From Qipengyuania psychrotolerans (lineage in GTDB: Bacteria; Pseudomonadota; Alphaproteobacteria; Sphingomonadales; Sphingomonadaceae): a stretch of 64,000 bases of DNA. The number at the start of each line of letters is the position of its first letter. Position 1 is the stretch's first letter. The notes beneath the pieces are model-generated. The model was not told the origin of the DNA. It saw only the letters and a program-made list of their open reading frames with translations, and ran no database searches. The stretch covers positions 372,001 to 436,000 of the forward strand of contig NZ_CP081297.1 in assembly GCF_019711355.1 (NCBI RefSeq), written 5' to 3'. Shown piece after piece: positions 48,795-57,148 of the stretch. A program made the translations under genes and the position numbers.

Positions 48795-49673
48795 TCATCC
48801 CGCTCGCAAGGCAGCTGGTGTCGGCCGGCTGTAAAATTTACGGGCTGGAACACTGTCAGTGTTGGCCTTGTACAATCCGGCGCCGAGCTCCGAAGATACG
48901 AACCGGTCTGTCTGGCCGACGACTGTCTCGCCCGAACCCAGCATCAAATAACCGTCATCGTTCACTGCGCTTGCCAGCCGCTCGAATGCGGCTTGGCGAA
49001 CGTCAGGTGCAAAATAGAGCAGCACGTTCCTGCACAGTACGAGGTCGAAATTGCTCGGGGAAGGGGGGTAGTCGAGCAGGTTCTGCTGGCCGAACCGGGT
49101 CATGGCGCGGACCTTGTCGCAAACCTGCCAACCGCCCTTTGTTTCATCGAAGAAGTTGAGCATCTGCGCAACGGAGATGCCGCGCTGGATTTCGAACTGC
49201 GAATAGGTCCCGCTCTTGGCCTGCTCGATGGCCTTGCCTGAAATGTCCGTGCCGACGATATCGATGGTCCAGTCCTGCCAGCGTCCAGGTTGCTCGGCGA
49301 AGATCATCGCCAGGCTGAGCACTTCCTGTCCGGTCGAACAGCCTGCCGACCAGATGGTCAGCTTCCGGCTGTCAGCGCGTTTTCGGGCAAGCTCCGGTAA
49401 GAGCACGTTGGCGAGGGTGTCGAAATAGGCATGATCGCGGAAAAAGTATGTTTCATTATTCAGCAGGGCTTCGACAACCCGTGTTGCCAGCCGGTGTTCG
49501 CCCGGCCTCTCGAGCATGCAGGCCAGCTGGTCCACATTCTCGATCCCGATTTCACGGAACAGTCCCGCAAGGGCTGTGGAGATGCGCCAACGGCGACTTT
49601 CTGTGAGTTGTTGGCCTGTACGCGATGTCAGGAGATCGGCGATGATGCGGTGCGAAGCGTCGTCTATCGCCAT
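48795..49673 (-). CDS. cheR: chemotaxis methyltransferase CheR
   Basis: A 292-aa CheR. The SAM-binding motif is LTIWSAGCSTGQEVLSLAM near residue 105, with the family IDDASHRIIADLL leader, ETYFFRDHAYFDTL, and FDLVLCRNVLLYF further on. It methylates glutamates of chemoreceptors. The start at 49673 lies inside the last ten bases of cheB, so the two are coupled; a longer upstream frame would run far into cheB. The gene order cheA-cheW-cheY-cheB-cheR fits one transcript. Confidence 0.9.
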   Translation of the reverse strand: MAIDDASHRIIADLLTSRTGQQLTESRRWRISTALAGLFREIGIENVDQLACMLERPGEHRLATRVVEALLNNETYFFRDHAYFDTLANVLLPELARKRADSRKLTIWSAGCSTGQEVLSLAMIFAEQPGRWQDWTIDIVGTDISGKAIEQAKSGTYSQFEIQRGISVAQMLNFFDETKGGWQVCDKVRAMTRFGQQNLLDYPPSPSNFDLVLCRNVLLYFAPDVRQAAFERLASAVNDDGYLMLGSGETVVGQTDRFVSSELGAGLYKANTDSVPARKFYSRPTPAALRAG

Positions 49674-50755
49674 GCCTGCGCTCCGGCACTGGCCAGGATC
49701 GTCTCGGCCAGTCGTTCGGGCGGTAATGCTGCCGTCGTCAGTCCCATTTCGGTGACGGCGCGCGGCATCCCCCACACGGCGCAGCTTTGCGCGTCCTGCG
49801 CGTAAATCGATCCGCCGGCCTTCGCGATCGCTTCGGCACCTTCGGTACCATCGCGTCCCATGCCTGACAGAAGCACACCGGCGACTTCGCCGTCATAGGC
49901 TTCGGCGAGCGTTTCGAACATCGGATCGACGGAAGGCAGGCAACCGCTTTTGACCGGGTGATAAGCCAGACCGGTGACCACATGCGAACCCTTGCGGCGC
50001 ACGACCATGTGACCGTGTCCCGGTGCAATCACTAGCTTGCCAGCTTGAATCTCGACATTTTCATCTGCCAGGACGGCCTCTCGCCCCGATGCCATCTCCA
50101 TCTGCCGCGCGAACACCGGAATGAAGCTGGAAGGCAGGTGCTGGGTGATCAGGATGGGAAGCTGGAAGTCCTTCGGCATCTTGCGCAGGAACAGGTTCAG
50201 CGCGTGGATGCCGCCAGTCGAGGCGCCAATTGCGATGACCTGCGGGCGTTTACCGGCGCGGCGCGAAGCTGGCTTCGCGTTCGCACGCCTGGTTTCTTCG
50301 GGGCCCATCCCCTTGAGCGCGCGAATCTTGCCAAGAAGCTGGTCCCGGTAATCGTCGTTAAAGCCGCCTGGACGCGGCTTCAGCATCGTATCCGCAGCGC
50401 CGGTACGCAGCGCTTCGACGGTGTGTTCCGCACCTTCGGCAGTCAGCGAGGAGATCACCAGGATCTTGGTGGAGGGCGATTGCGCCAGCATTTTGGGCAG
50501 GGCTTCGAGCCCTCCCATGCCGGGCATTTCGAGATCCAGCATGATCACGTCGACCTGCCTTACGCGAAGTTCCTCCAGGCCTTTTTCAGCGGTGCTGGTT
50601 GCAGCAACCACATTGATGTCGGCTTCCTTGGCGAGCATGCGCGAAAAAACGGTACGCACGGTCAACGAATCGTCGACCAGCATGACCTTTATCCGGCCAT
50701 CCTCCGCCTCGGCTTCGGGAATTTCATCGGTTTTTGGGCGTAGGGCCGCGACCAT
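49664..50755 (-). CDS. cheB: chemotaxis protein-glutamate methylesterase CheB
   Basis: A 363-aa CheB. An N-terminal receiver (VMLVDDSLTVRTVFSRML; phospho-Asp in VIMLDLEMPGMGG) is followed by a linker and the C-terminal methylesterase with the catalytic serine in IGASTGGIHAL near residue 175, the histidine in ITQHLPSSF and the Asp in SGMGRDGTEG. It removes receptor methyl groups and deamidates glutamines when phosphorylated by CheA. It ends ten bases inside cheR and starts 14 bases after cheY ends. Confidence 0.93.
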   Translation of the reverse strand: MVAALRPKTDEIPEAEAEDGRIKVMLVDDSLTVRTVFSRMLAKEADINVVAATSTAEKGLEELRVRQVDVIMLDLEMPGMGGLEALPKMLAQSPSTKILVISSLTAEGAEHTVEALRTGAADTMLKPRPGGFNDDYRDQLLGKIRALKGMGPEETRRANAKPASRRAGKRPQVIAIGASTGGIHALNLFLRKMPKDFQLPILITQHLPSSFIPVFARQMEMASGREAVLADENVEIQAGKLVIAPGHGHMVVRRKGSHVVTGLAYHPVKSGCLPSVDPMFETLAEAYDGEVAGVLLSGMGRDGTEGAEAIAKAGGSIYAQDAQSCAVWGMPRAVTEMGLTTAALPPERLAETILASAGAQAWR

Positions 50756-50769
50756 TTCGCTGCTCCCGC

Positions 50770-51135
50770 TCAGGCCATGCCGACAAGCTGGAGCTTGATC
50801 TGCAGGGTTTCATGATCGAACGGCTTCATGACGTATTCGTCAGCCCCGGCACTGATGGCTTCGCGGATATGCGCGACATCGTTTTCGGTAGTGCAGAACA
50901 CGACCTTGGGCTTGTCGCCGCCTTCGCTCTTCCTGAGCTGGTTGATGAACTCGATGCCGGTCATGACGGGCATGTTCCAGTCCAGCAGGATGACATCGGG
51001 CATGCTTTCAAGGCATTTCTCGAGGCCTTCCTTACCGTTCTCCGCCTCGTCGACGGAAAATTCGAGCGATTCCAGAATATGCCGCGAAACCTTTCTGATT
51101 ACGCGCGAATCGTCGATGATGAGGCAGGTCTTCAT
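50770..51135 (-). CDS. cheY: CheY-type single-domain response regulator
   Basis: A 121-aa receiver domain: acidic pair Asp8-Asp9, phospho-acceptor Asp52 (ILLDWNMPVMTG), a threonine in VFCTTEND, and Lys in YVMKPFD. It relays the CheA signal to the flagellar motor or to another target. Start at 51135 after AAGGAA. The gene lies between cheW and cheB. No flagellar genes are in this window, so the final target is not seen. Confidence 0.93.
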   Translation of the reverse strand: MKTCLIIDDSRVIRKVSRHILESLEFSVDEAENGKEGLEKCLESMPDVILLDWNMPVMTGIEFINQLRKSEGGDKPKVVFCTTENDVAHIREAISAGADEYVMKPFDHETLQIKLQLVGMA

Positions 51136-51190
51136 GAGTAGGTTCCTTGAGTTTCAATCCGCATCATAAACATGAGCGGTAACCAATCGC

Positions 51191-51625
51191 TTAAGCTGCA
51201 AGCGCGGGCGGGCCCGCAATGATGGCTTCGACATCGACCAGTACGGCCGGGCCGGAAGCGGTTTCGACCATTCCTGTGGCAGCGCGCTGCCAGCCGTCGC
51301 CGAGACCGCCAGGAATCGCGATCGGCTTGCCGATCGCTTCCGCAACGTCTTCAGCCGCATCGACCATTAGCGCGTAAAGGTGCCCATCCAGCTCGACGAC
51401 TGCCGCGCGGCGTTCAGGAGAATTGGTCTTTTCGTCAAATCCCAGCGCCAGCGAACAATCGACCACGGTCAGCGCCTGGCTGCGCAGCGGAGTGAGGCCG
51501 CGTATGTAGCTGGGCGTACCCGGTATCGGTGTAATTTCGTCGATTTCGAGCACCGTCTGCACGCGCAAAGCGGGAATTGCCGCCTTCCGGCCAGCGATGG
51601 TGCACATCAAGAGAAGTTCGTTCAT
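51191..51625 (-). CDS. cheW: chemotaxis coupling protein CheW
   Basis: A 144-aa CheW. It has the family pattern MNELLLMCTIAGRKAAIPAL near the start, PSYIRGLTPLRSQALTVVD near residue 38, and a beta-barrel core. CheW links CheA to receptors. Its start overlaps the cheA stop by four bases (ATGA at 51622-51625), so it is coupled to cheA. Confidence 0.92.
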   Translation of the reverse strand: MNELLLMCTIAGRKAAIPALRVQTVLEIDEITPIPGTPSYIRGLTPLRSQALTVVDCSLALGFDEKTNSPERRAAVVELDGHLYALMVDAAEDVAEAIGKPIAIPGGLGDGWQRAATGMVETASGPAVLVDVEAIIAGPPALAA

Positions 51626-53991
51626 GCCGCCCTCCCGGTGCGAACCCGCTTCAGCGCTGCGAGCAGGCCTTCGCGGTCATAACGATAGATGGAGCCGTCG
51701 CCCGCATCCTCGGGATCGGGCCGTAGGCGGATGGTGGTGCGAGCGTCTGATTCCGGCGCGTCGGCGCTTTCCGAAAGATGGATGGCGAGATCGGCTTCGG
51801 CATCCGCGCTATGGGCGATTTCATAGCCGGCGGCCCGAACGAGTGGCTCCAGGATGGTCCGCGACCAGTCGCTGTCTTCCGGGAGACGGCACAGAAGCGG
51901 GCCGTTCTTGGGAGCGATAACGGCGTGGCGAGCGAAAATTGTATGCCCGTCGATCAGCGGCACAGGCTTGTTTCCTACCAGCGTCACGCCTTCGATGGCA
52001 TCATCCTTGTCAGCGGGAACAAGTTCGCTGGTCATGCCGGCAGCGTCGAGAACTTCAGACACGGCATAAACGACTTCGCTTTCGCCGTCGCTCAGACGCA
52101 GCAAGCGGCAGCGATCTTCGGGTAGCGGACCATATTCGTGTCCGGCCAACGGGAAAATACGGCCATCGATGACCGCCTGGGCGCGGTCGCCCTCGATATC
52201 GAAAGCGTCGGCGGAGACCGTGTCGATGCGGCGAACCATTTCGAGGCGAACGCCGCGGCGGCGACCGTCGAGACCAGTAAACAGCATGAGCGGAACTGCC
52301 GCTTCTTCGCGCTTTTCTTCCGCCGCTTCGATAACGCTCGGTTTGGAGCGCAGCTCGCCCATAATCCCGCGCATTTGCGCGATACTGGGCAGGTCGATCA
52401 GCATCATCGGACTGCCGTCATCGAGCAGGGTGGTTCCGGCATAAAGCTTGGTGGCCATGATCGCCGGAGCGATCGGCTTGACGACCACGTCTTCGTGATC
52501 GTGTACGCGGTCCACAGCCAGTGCGAAGACATCGTCGCTCGCCAGGCGCACAAGGACCAGCGTCTTGGACTGCCAATCGCAGCCAGATTCATCTTCCACG
52601 CCCAGCACTTCGGCAAGCGACAAGCAGGGAACCCGGCGGCCGCGGAAAGTAACCAGTCGGCGTTCACCAGCCTGCGCGAATTCCACGTTGTTGGAGCTAC
52701 CGAAGACGATTTCCTCGATGTAGCTTCTTGGAATGGCATAATGCTGACCGCCGCTGCTCACTGTAAGCGCAGCGATGATGGATAGTGTCAGCGGAAGCTG
52801 CAGGTGGAAGCTGGTGCCGTCACCTTGCTTGCTGGAAACTTCAATCGAGCCGCCGACCCGTTCAAGGTTGGCGCGAACAACGTCCATGCCGACGCCGCGC
52901 CCGGAGACAGAGCTTACTTCGTCAGCGGTGGAAAGACCCGGCTCGAAAATGAGCTGCTGCTTCTGCTCGTCAGACATCTTCCTGATGTCGGACTGGGTGT
53001 AGATACCTGCCGCGACAGCTTTTTCGCAAAGCCGATCGACATTGATACCGCCGCCATCGTCCGTAACGAGTAGGCTGATCTGGTTGCCTGATTGACGTGC
53101 AGCGAAGCGCAAGAAGCCGATTTCGCGCTTGCCGTTCTTGAGGCGTGTGGCGGGCTTTTCGATCCCGTGATCGATGGCATTGCGGATGATGTGGGTCAGC
53201 GGATCGCGGACCATCTCGATCATTTCGCGGTCGAGTTCGACCTCTCCTCCCTCGAAATCGACCATGACCTGCTTGCCCAGTTCATTGGACAAATCGCGCA
53301 CGAGCCGCGGAAGCGAGGAAAACAGATGTTCGAGCCGCTGCATCCGCATGCGGGTGATGGACGTGCGCACATCGGCAAGGATGGCTGACAGCCGCTCGAA
53401 CGGACCGTCGATTGTCGGCTGCTCTCCGGCTTCGCGCAGGCGGCGAGCAAGGTCATTGCGGGCCAGCACCATGTCCGAGACGCCCTTCATTACCTCGTCG
53501 AGCAGATCGACAGGCAGGCGAATTGAACGCTGGACGGCTTGGCGCTGTCCGCGTGATGGGGATGTCTCTTCGGAGTTTTCGTCGGCAGGCTGCTTTACCG
53601 AAATATCGCTTTGAATTTCGATTTCGTTATCGCGGCTGAGGGCCGAGATAAGGGGGGTATCGTCGCCGGTAATCTCTTCGCCAGCCTCGATGGCATCGGT
53701 CATTTCGCCGATACGGTCGATGATGGCCAGGACCGCAGTGACGAGCGCGGTATCCGGTTCACGGCGACCTGCGCGGCATTCTGCCAGCGCGTCCTCGGCG
53801 GCGTGGCTCAGTTTCTCGAGCTGGGGGAAGTCGAAGAAGCCGCAGTTGCCTTTGACCGTATGGACGAAGCGGAAGATCGTATCGATCCGCTCCTTGTCGG
53901 CAGGATCGGCCTCCCAGGCGACGAGTTCAGTGCTGCTCTGCTCGAGCATTTCGCGCGTTTCGGCGATAAAGTCTGCCAGCAACTCATCCAT
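51622..53991 (-). CDS. cheA: chemotaxis histidine kinase CheA with two CheW-like domains and a degenerate receiver tail
   Basis: A 789-aa CheA. HPt with His44 (RFVHTVKGNCGFF), a short linker (no clear P2 domain), a dimerisation helix pair and the ATPase domain (N box HIIRNAIDHGIE; G boxes TDDGGGIN and SGRGVGMDVV), then a CheW-like P5 (about residues 405-525). Beyond that is a second CheW-like segment (about 560-660) and a C-terminal part (LVRAAGYEIAHSADAEADL) resembling a receiver's first half but without an aspartate acceptor. It phosphorylates CheY and CheB. Its ATG at 53991 is 49 bases after the MATE gene. It heads the che run. Confidence 0.92.
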   Translation of the reverse strand: MDELLADFIAETREMLEQSSTELVAWEADPADKERIDTIFRFVHTVKGNCGFFDFPQLEKLSHAAEDALAECRAGRREPDTALVTAVLAIIDRIGEMTDAIEAGEEITGDDTPLISALSRDNEIEIQSDISVKQPADENSEETSPSRGQRQAVQRSIRLPVDLLDEVMKGVSDMVLARNDLARRLREAGEQPTIDGPFERLSAILADVRTSITRMRMQRLEHLFSSLPRLVRDLSNELGKQVMVDFEGGEVELDREMIEMVRDPLTHIIRNAIDHGIEKPATRLKNGKREIGFLRFAARQSGNQISLLVTDDGGGINVDRLCEKAVAAGIYTQSDIRKMSDEQKQQLIFEPGLSTADEVSSVSGRGVGMDVVRANLERVGGSIEVSSKQGDGTSFHLQLPLTLSIIAALTVSSGGQHYAIPRSYIEEIVFGSSNNVEFAQAGERRLVTFRGRRVPCLSLAEVLGVEDESGCDWQSKTLVLVRLASDDVFALAVDRVHDHEDVVVKPIAPAIMATKLYAGTTLLDDGSPMMLIDLPSIAQMRGIMGELRSKPSVIEAAEEKREEAAVPLMLFTGLDGRRRGVRLEMVRRIDTVSADAFDIEGDRAQAVIDGRIFPLAGHEYGPLPEDRCRLLRLSDGESEVVYAVSEVLDAAGMTSELVPADKDDAIEGVTLVGNKPVPLIDGHTIFARHAVIAPKNGPLLCRLPEDSDWSRTILEPLVRAAGYEIAHSADAEADLAIHLSESADAPESDARTTIRLRPDPEDAGDGSIYRYDREGLLAALKRVRTGRAA

Positions 53992-54040
53992 GGTCTTTGC
54001 GGATCCCCTGTATTGCGAGGTCCGCTATGGCCGATGATGG

Positions 54041-55408
54041 TTAACGATTGGTTTGGATTGAGTGTTCTTTATCCGGACCGGCGCGCAGAACCTGCCAGAC
54101 GATCGTGATCGCCAGCAGGCCGCCCGCAAGGTTGGCAACCAGCTCGGCGCCATAGATCGCGTCGGCCCCGAAGGTGGGCCGCAGCAGCCAGCCGAACGGC
54201 AGCATGAACAGGAATACCCGGGCTGCGCTCTGGGTCAGCGCAAGACCGGCGCGGTCGACAGCGTTGAGCGCGCCGTTAGCCACGATAAGAAGTCCGAAAC
54301 CGGCATAGCCCCAGGCGGCAATGGCGATATAGTTTTCAAACTCTTCGATCACCGCAGGGTCTTCGGTGAAAAACTGGGCGAACCAACCACCGGTGAAATA
54401 CAGCAGCACCGCAGTCGCGAGGCCGTATATGACACAGAACATGGCAGCATAACGCAATGCCGCGCGTGACCGGTCGGGTTGCTTCGCACCCCAGTTCTGA
54501 CCAACGATTGCACCGATCGATCCGGACAATGCGAGCAGCGGTACCGTGGCGAAGCTTTGCAGCCGCCCCGCTGCGCCAAAACCCGCCACAGCCGCTTCAC
54601 CCTGCGAAGCGAGCAGGGCGGTAAGCACTGCAAGGCCGATCGGATTGATGGCGTTCGAAAATGCCGCCGGCCCCGCCACGCTGAGGATTGCCTTGCTGGA
54701 TTTGCTCACATCGCAGTTGCGGATGGAGGCCGGATTGATCTGCAGTTGCGAATGCCCGATCAAATAGAGTGCCACGAGAATGGCGAGGGCAAAACCGGCG
54801 ATGGAGGCGTAGGCTGCGCCTGCGATCCCGAACCCGGTAAAGCCGAACGCTCCGGTGATCAGGATAGGATCGAGGACCCAGTTCGCGACCGAATAGGTGA
54901 TCGAGACATAGCTGGTCTTGCGCGCCTCTCCTTGTCCGCGCAGCACGCCGTTGAGACCCATTTGCAGGATCAGCACCGGCAGACCCAGAGAAAAGGGCTG
55001 CATATAGGCACGGATGAGCGGCAGCAGCGCTTCACTCGCCTGCATCAGCCGGAACAAGGGGTCGAGCAGGAAGAAGAGGGCAAGGCCCAGAACCACGCCG
55101 ACAGTCAGCGCGAATACAGCGCCAAAATTCGCGCGTCTCTCGGCGCGCTCGGCGTCGCCTTCACCCAGCGCCCGGGCGATGACTGAATTGATGCCGACCA
55201 TGACCCCGACGCCAAGGCTGGAGAGCGCGATCGTGATCGGAAAGATGAAACTGACGGCGGCCAGTTCCTGGGCGCCCAATTGCCCGATGAAATAGGCATC
55301 GACCAGCGCAACGGAAATGATCGCGGCGACACCGAAGATCATTGGCGCGGTCTGACCTACGAGATGGCCGACAATGCTGCCGCGTGTCAGTTTGGCCGTC
55401 TCGCTCAT
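54041..55408 (-). CDS. MATE-family efflux transporter
   Basis: A 455-aa protein with 12 membrane helices in two similar halves of six. Typical MATE segments are visible: GVAAIISVALVDAYFIGQLGAQELAAVSF at the start, GVMVGINSVIARALGEGDAERAERR near residue 70, and VILQMGLNGVLRGQGEARK. These carriers export drugs or metabolites by Na+ or H+ antiport. The substrate is unknown. It precedes cheA on the same strand, 49 bases away, but no functional tie is evident. Confidence 0.87.
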   Translation of the reverse strand: MSETAKLTRGSIVGHLVGQTAPMIFGVAAIISVALVDAYFIGQLGAQELAAVSFIFPITIALSSLGVGVMVGINSVIARALGEGDAERAERRANFGAVFALTVGVVLGLALFFLLDPLFRLMQASEALLPLIRAYMQPFSLGLPVLILQMGLNGVLRGQGEARKTSYVSITYSVANWVLDPILITGAFGFTGFGIAGAAYASIAGFALAILVALYLIGHSQLQINPASIRNCDVSKSSKAILSVAGPAAFSNAINPIGLAVLTALLASQGEAAVAGFGAAGRLQSFATVPLLALSGSIGAIVGQNWGAKQPDRSRAALRYAAMFCVIYGLATAVLLYFTGGWFAQFFTEDPAVIEEFENYIAIAAWGYAGFGLLIVANGALNAVDRAGLALTQSAARVFLFMLPFGWLLRPTFGADAIYGAELVANLAGGLLAITIVWQVLRAGPDKEHSIQTNR

Positions 55409-55529
55409 TGCGCAGCACCGCTAGCGGGGCGGATCGCGCAAGGGAAGCGTTCAATTGCGCAACGCATCTTGCCCCGCCGCCGCCTGCCATGCGATAGAGG
55501 TTGCAATAGAAAACCGAGGAGAGTGTGCG

Positions 55530-56294
55530 ATGGCCACGCAGATCAAGCCCAAGTTCGAATGCAGCGAAGAAGAATGGAAGGTCCGCCAGGATCTTGCTGC
55601 CTGCTACAGAATTTTCGACCATCTGGGTTGGGGCGAAAGCATCTACAACCACATCTCGATTGCGGTGCCTGGTGAAAAGGATACGTTCCTGATCAACCCG
55701 TTCGGCCTGCTTTATGACGAAGTGACCGCATCCAATCTCGTGAAGATCGACGTAGAAGGTAACAATGTCGGCCAGTCGCAATACATGGTGAACAAGGCGG
55801 GCTTTACCCAGCACGCCCACTTCCACAAACACCTGGGCGAGCGGGCCACCGCCATTTGCCATGTGCACACCACGGCAACGATGGCAGTGTGCAGCCACAA
55901 GGACGGCCTCGTCCCGACCAATTTCTATGCCTGCAATTTCCAGGGCCAGATCGGCTATCACGACTTCGAAGGCGTGACGGTGCGTCCGGAGGAGGGCGAC
56001 CGGCTGGTTGAAAATCTTGGCAACCACTCGATCCTGATGCTGCGCAATCACGGCCCGGTTGTGATGGACAAGACCATCCCGGGCATGTTCGTCAAGATGT
56101 GGGCGCTGCAGCGCGCCTGCGAAATCCAGATCGCTACGCTCAGTCAGGGCAATGCGAATGTCGTTACGCAGGACGTGGTCGATACGCATCAGCGCGATCT
56201 CGCGGTCATGCAATCTCAAGGCGGCGCAGGGGTCTTCGATTTCGAAGCCTGGAAACGCCGCGTGTCGAAGATCGACGATAGCTGGAAGAGCTGA
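55530..56294 (+). CDS. class II aldolase/adducin-family protein
   Basis: A 254-aa protein of the zinc-dependent class II aldolase/adducin family. The metal-binding histidines are visible: ICHVHTTAT near residue 112 and the later LRNHGPVVM, with HISIAVPGEKDTFLINPFGLLYDEVTASNL in the first third. Family enzymes cleave or epimerise sugar phosphates (fuculose-1-P, ribulose-5-P); many bacterial members like this one are unassigned. The ATG at 55530 follows GAGGAGAG; the in-frame extension upstream lacks conservation. The next gene starts at its stop codon (TGATG), so they are coupled. Confidence 0.85.
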   Translation: MATQIKPKFECSEEEWKVRQDLAACYRIFDHLGWGESIYNHISIAVPGEKDTFLINPFGLLYDEVTASNLVKIDVEGNNVGQSQYMVNKAGFTQHAHFHKHLGERATAICHVHTTATMAVCSHKDGLVPTNFYACNFQGQIGYHDFEGVTVRPEEGDRLVENLGNHSILMLRNHGPVVMDKTIPGMFVKMWALQRACEIQIATLSQGNANVVTQDVVDTHQRDLAVMQSQGGAGVFDFEAWKRRVSKIDDSWKS

Positions 56295-56506
56295 TGGCAG
56301 CAGCCAAGGCCTGTCCAAAATGTGACGGGCGGATGGAAGACGGCTTCGTGGTCGATCACGGTTATGGCGAAAAGCACGTCGCGGGCTGGCAAAGCGGCAA
56401 GCCTGTCAAGAAATGGTGGGGCTTGAAGGTCGACAAGAAGCGGCTACTCAGTATCGAAAGCTGGCGCTGCAATCGGTGCGGCTTCCTTGAACATTACGCC
56501 AGATAG
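56294..56506 (+). CDS. 70-aa zinc-ribbon protein (DUF6487-like)
   Basis: A 70-aa protein with a four-cysteine zinc ribbon: CPKC at residues 7-10 and CNRC near residue 60, plus the segment KKWWGLKVDKKRL. It matches the small putative zinc-ribbon family that ends in CGFLEHYA. Function is unknown. Its ATG overlaps the stop codon of the aldolase gene (TGATG), and the 2Fe-2S gene starts 12 bases after its end, which suggests one operon. Confidence 0.72.
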   Translation: MAAAKACPKCDGRMEDGFVVDHGYGEKHVAGWQSGKPVKKWWGLKVDKKRLLSIESWRCNRCGFLEHYAR

Positions 56507-56518
56507 GCCGATCAACTC

Positions 56519-57082
56519 ATGTCGCGAATGACGGTAAACGACCGGCCGGTCGAATTCCTGATGGATGATGATACGCCCCTTCTCTGGGCGCTGCGCGATG
56601 CCGCCAATCTTACCGGCACGAAATATGGCTGCGGCACTGGCGATTGCGGATCGTGCATGGTCCATATCGACGGTGAACCCCTCCGTTCGTGCCTTGTCAC
56701 GATTGGCGAGGCTGAAGGACGTTTCGTCACCACGATCGAGGGGCTGAGCGGGGATCGCTCGCACCCGGTCCAGCAGGCGATGGTTGCCGAACAGGCCATC
56801 CAGTGCGGGTTTTGCACACCGGGTATCGTGATGGCCGCATCAGCGCTCATCAATCGCAATCCCAGCGCTTCGGAAGCCGACATCAAGGCGGCGGTGCCTA
56901 ACCTTTGCCGCTGCGGAGTCTATCCGCGCCTCGTCCGCGCAATCGAGCGGGCAGGGCGCGTGGCGCGGCGGCAGGAGCGTATCAGCGCCGCACCCGCGCC
57001 GGGCATCAGTAGCAAGGATGCTGCGCGCGAGGTGCCAGCGTTGGCCAGCCCTAATACAGGGCCGGAGGAGAACGAAGACTAG
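56519..57082 (+). CDS. 2Fe-2S subunit of the xanthine dehydrogenase/isoquinoline oxidoreductase type (orphan)
   Basis: A 187-aa protein with both iron-sulfur motifs of molybdenum-hydroxylase small subunits: CGTGDCGSCMVH near residue 41 with Cys63 nearby, and CGFCTPG near 101 with CRCG near 135. A helix-rich C-terminus has about 40 extra residues. In characterised enzymes this subunit passes electrons from the Mo-pterin subunit. No such large subunit, nor an FAD subunit, is next to it here, so it is an orphan. The start could also be the ATG at 56528. Neighbours are a class II aldolase and a zinc ribbon. Confidence 0.85.
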   Translation: MSRMTVNDRPVEFLMDDDTPLLWALRDAANLTGTKYGCGTGDCGSCMVHIDGEPLRSCLVTIGEAEGRFVTTIEGLSGDRSHPVQQAMVAEQAIQCGFCTPGIVMAASALINRNPSASEADIKAAVPNLCRCGVYPRLVRAIERAGRVARRQERISAAPAPGISSKDAAREVPALASPNTGPEENED

Positions 57083-57100
57083 CCTTCCCAAAACGCAAAC

Positions 57101-57124
57101 GGCGGCGGGATCGCTCCCGCCGCC
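57101..57124. terminator. GC hairpin between convergent genes
   Basis: GGCGGCGGGA-TCGC-TCCCGCCGCC is a perfect ten-bp stem placed between the 2Fe-2S gene and the convergent TonB receptor gene. There is no T tract. Confidence 0.5.
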
Positions 57125-57148
57125 GCAAGCTCGGCCGGAATTAACCGG

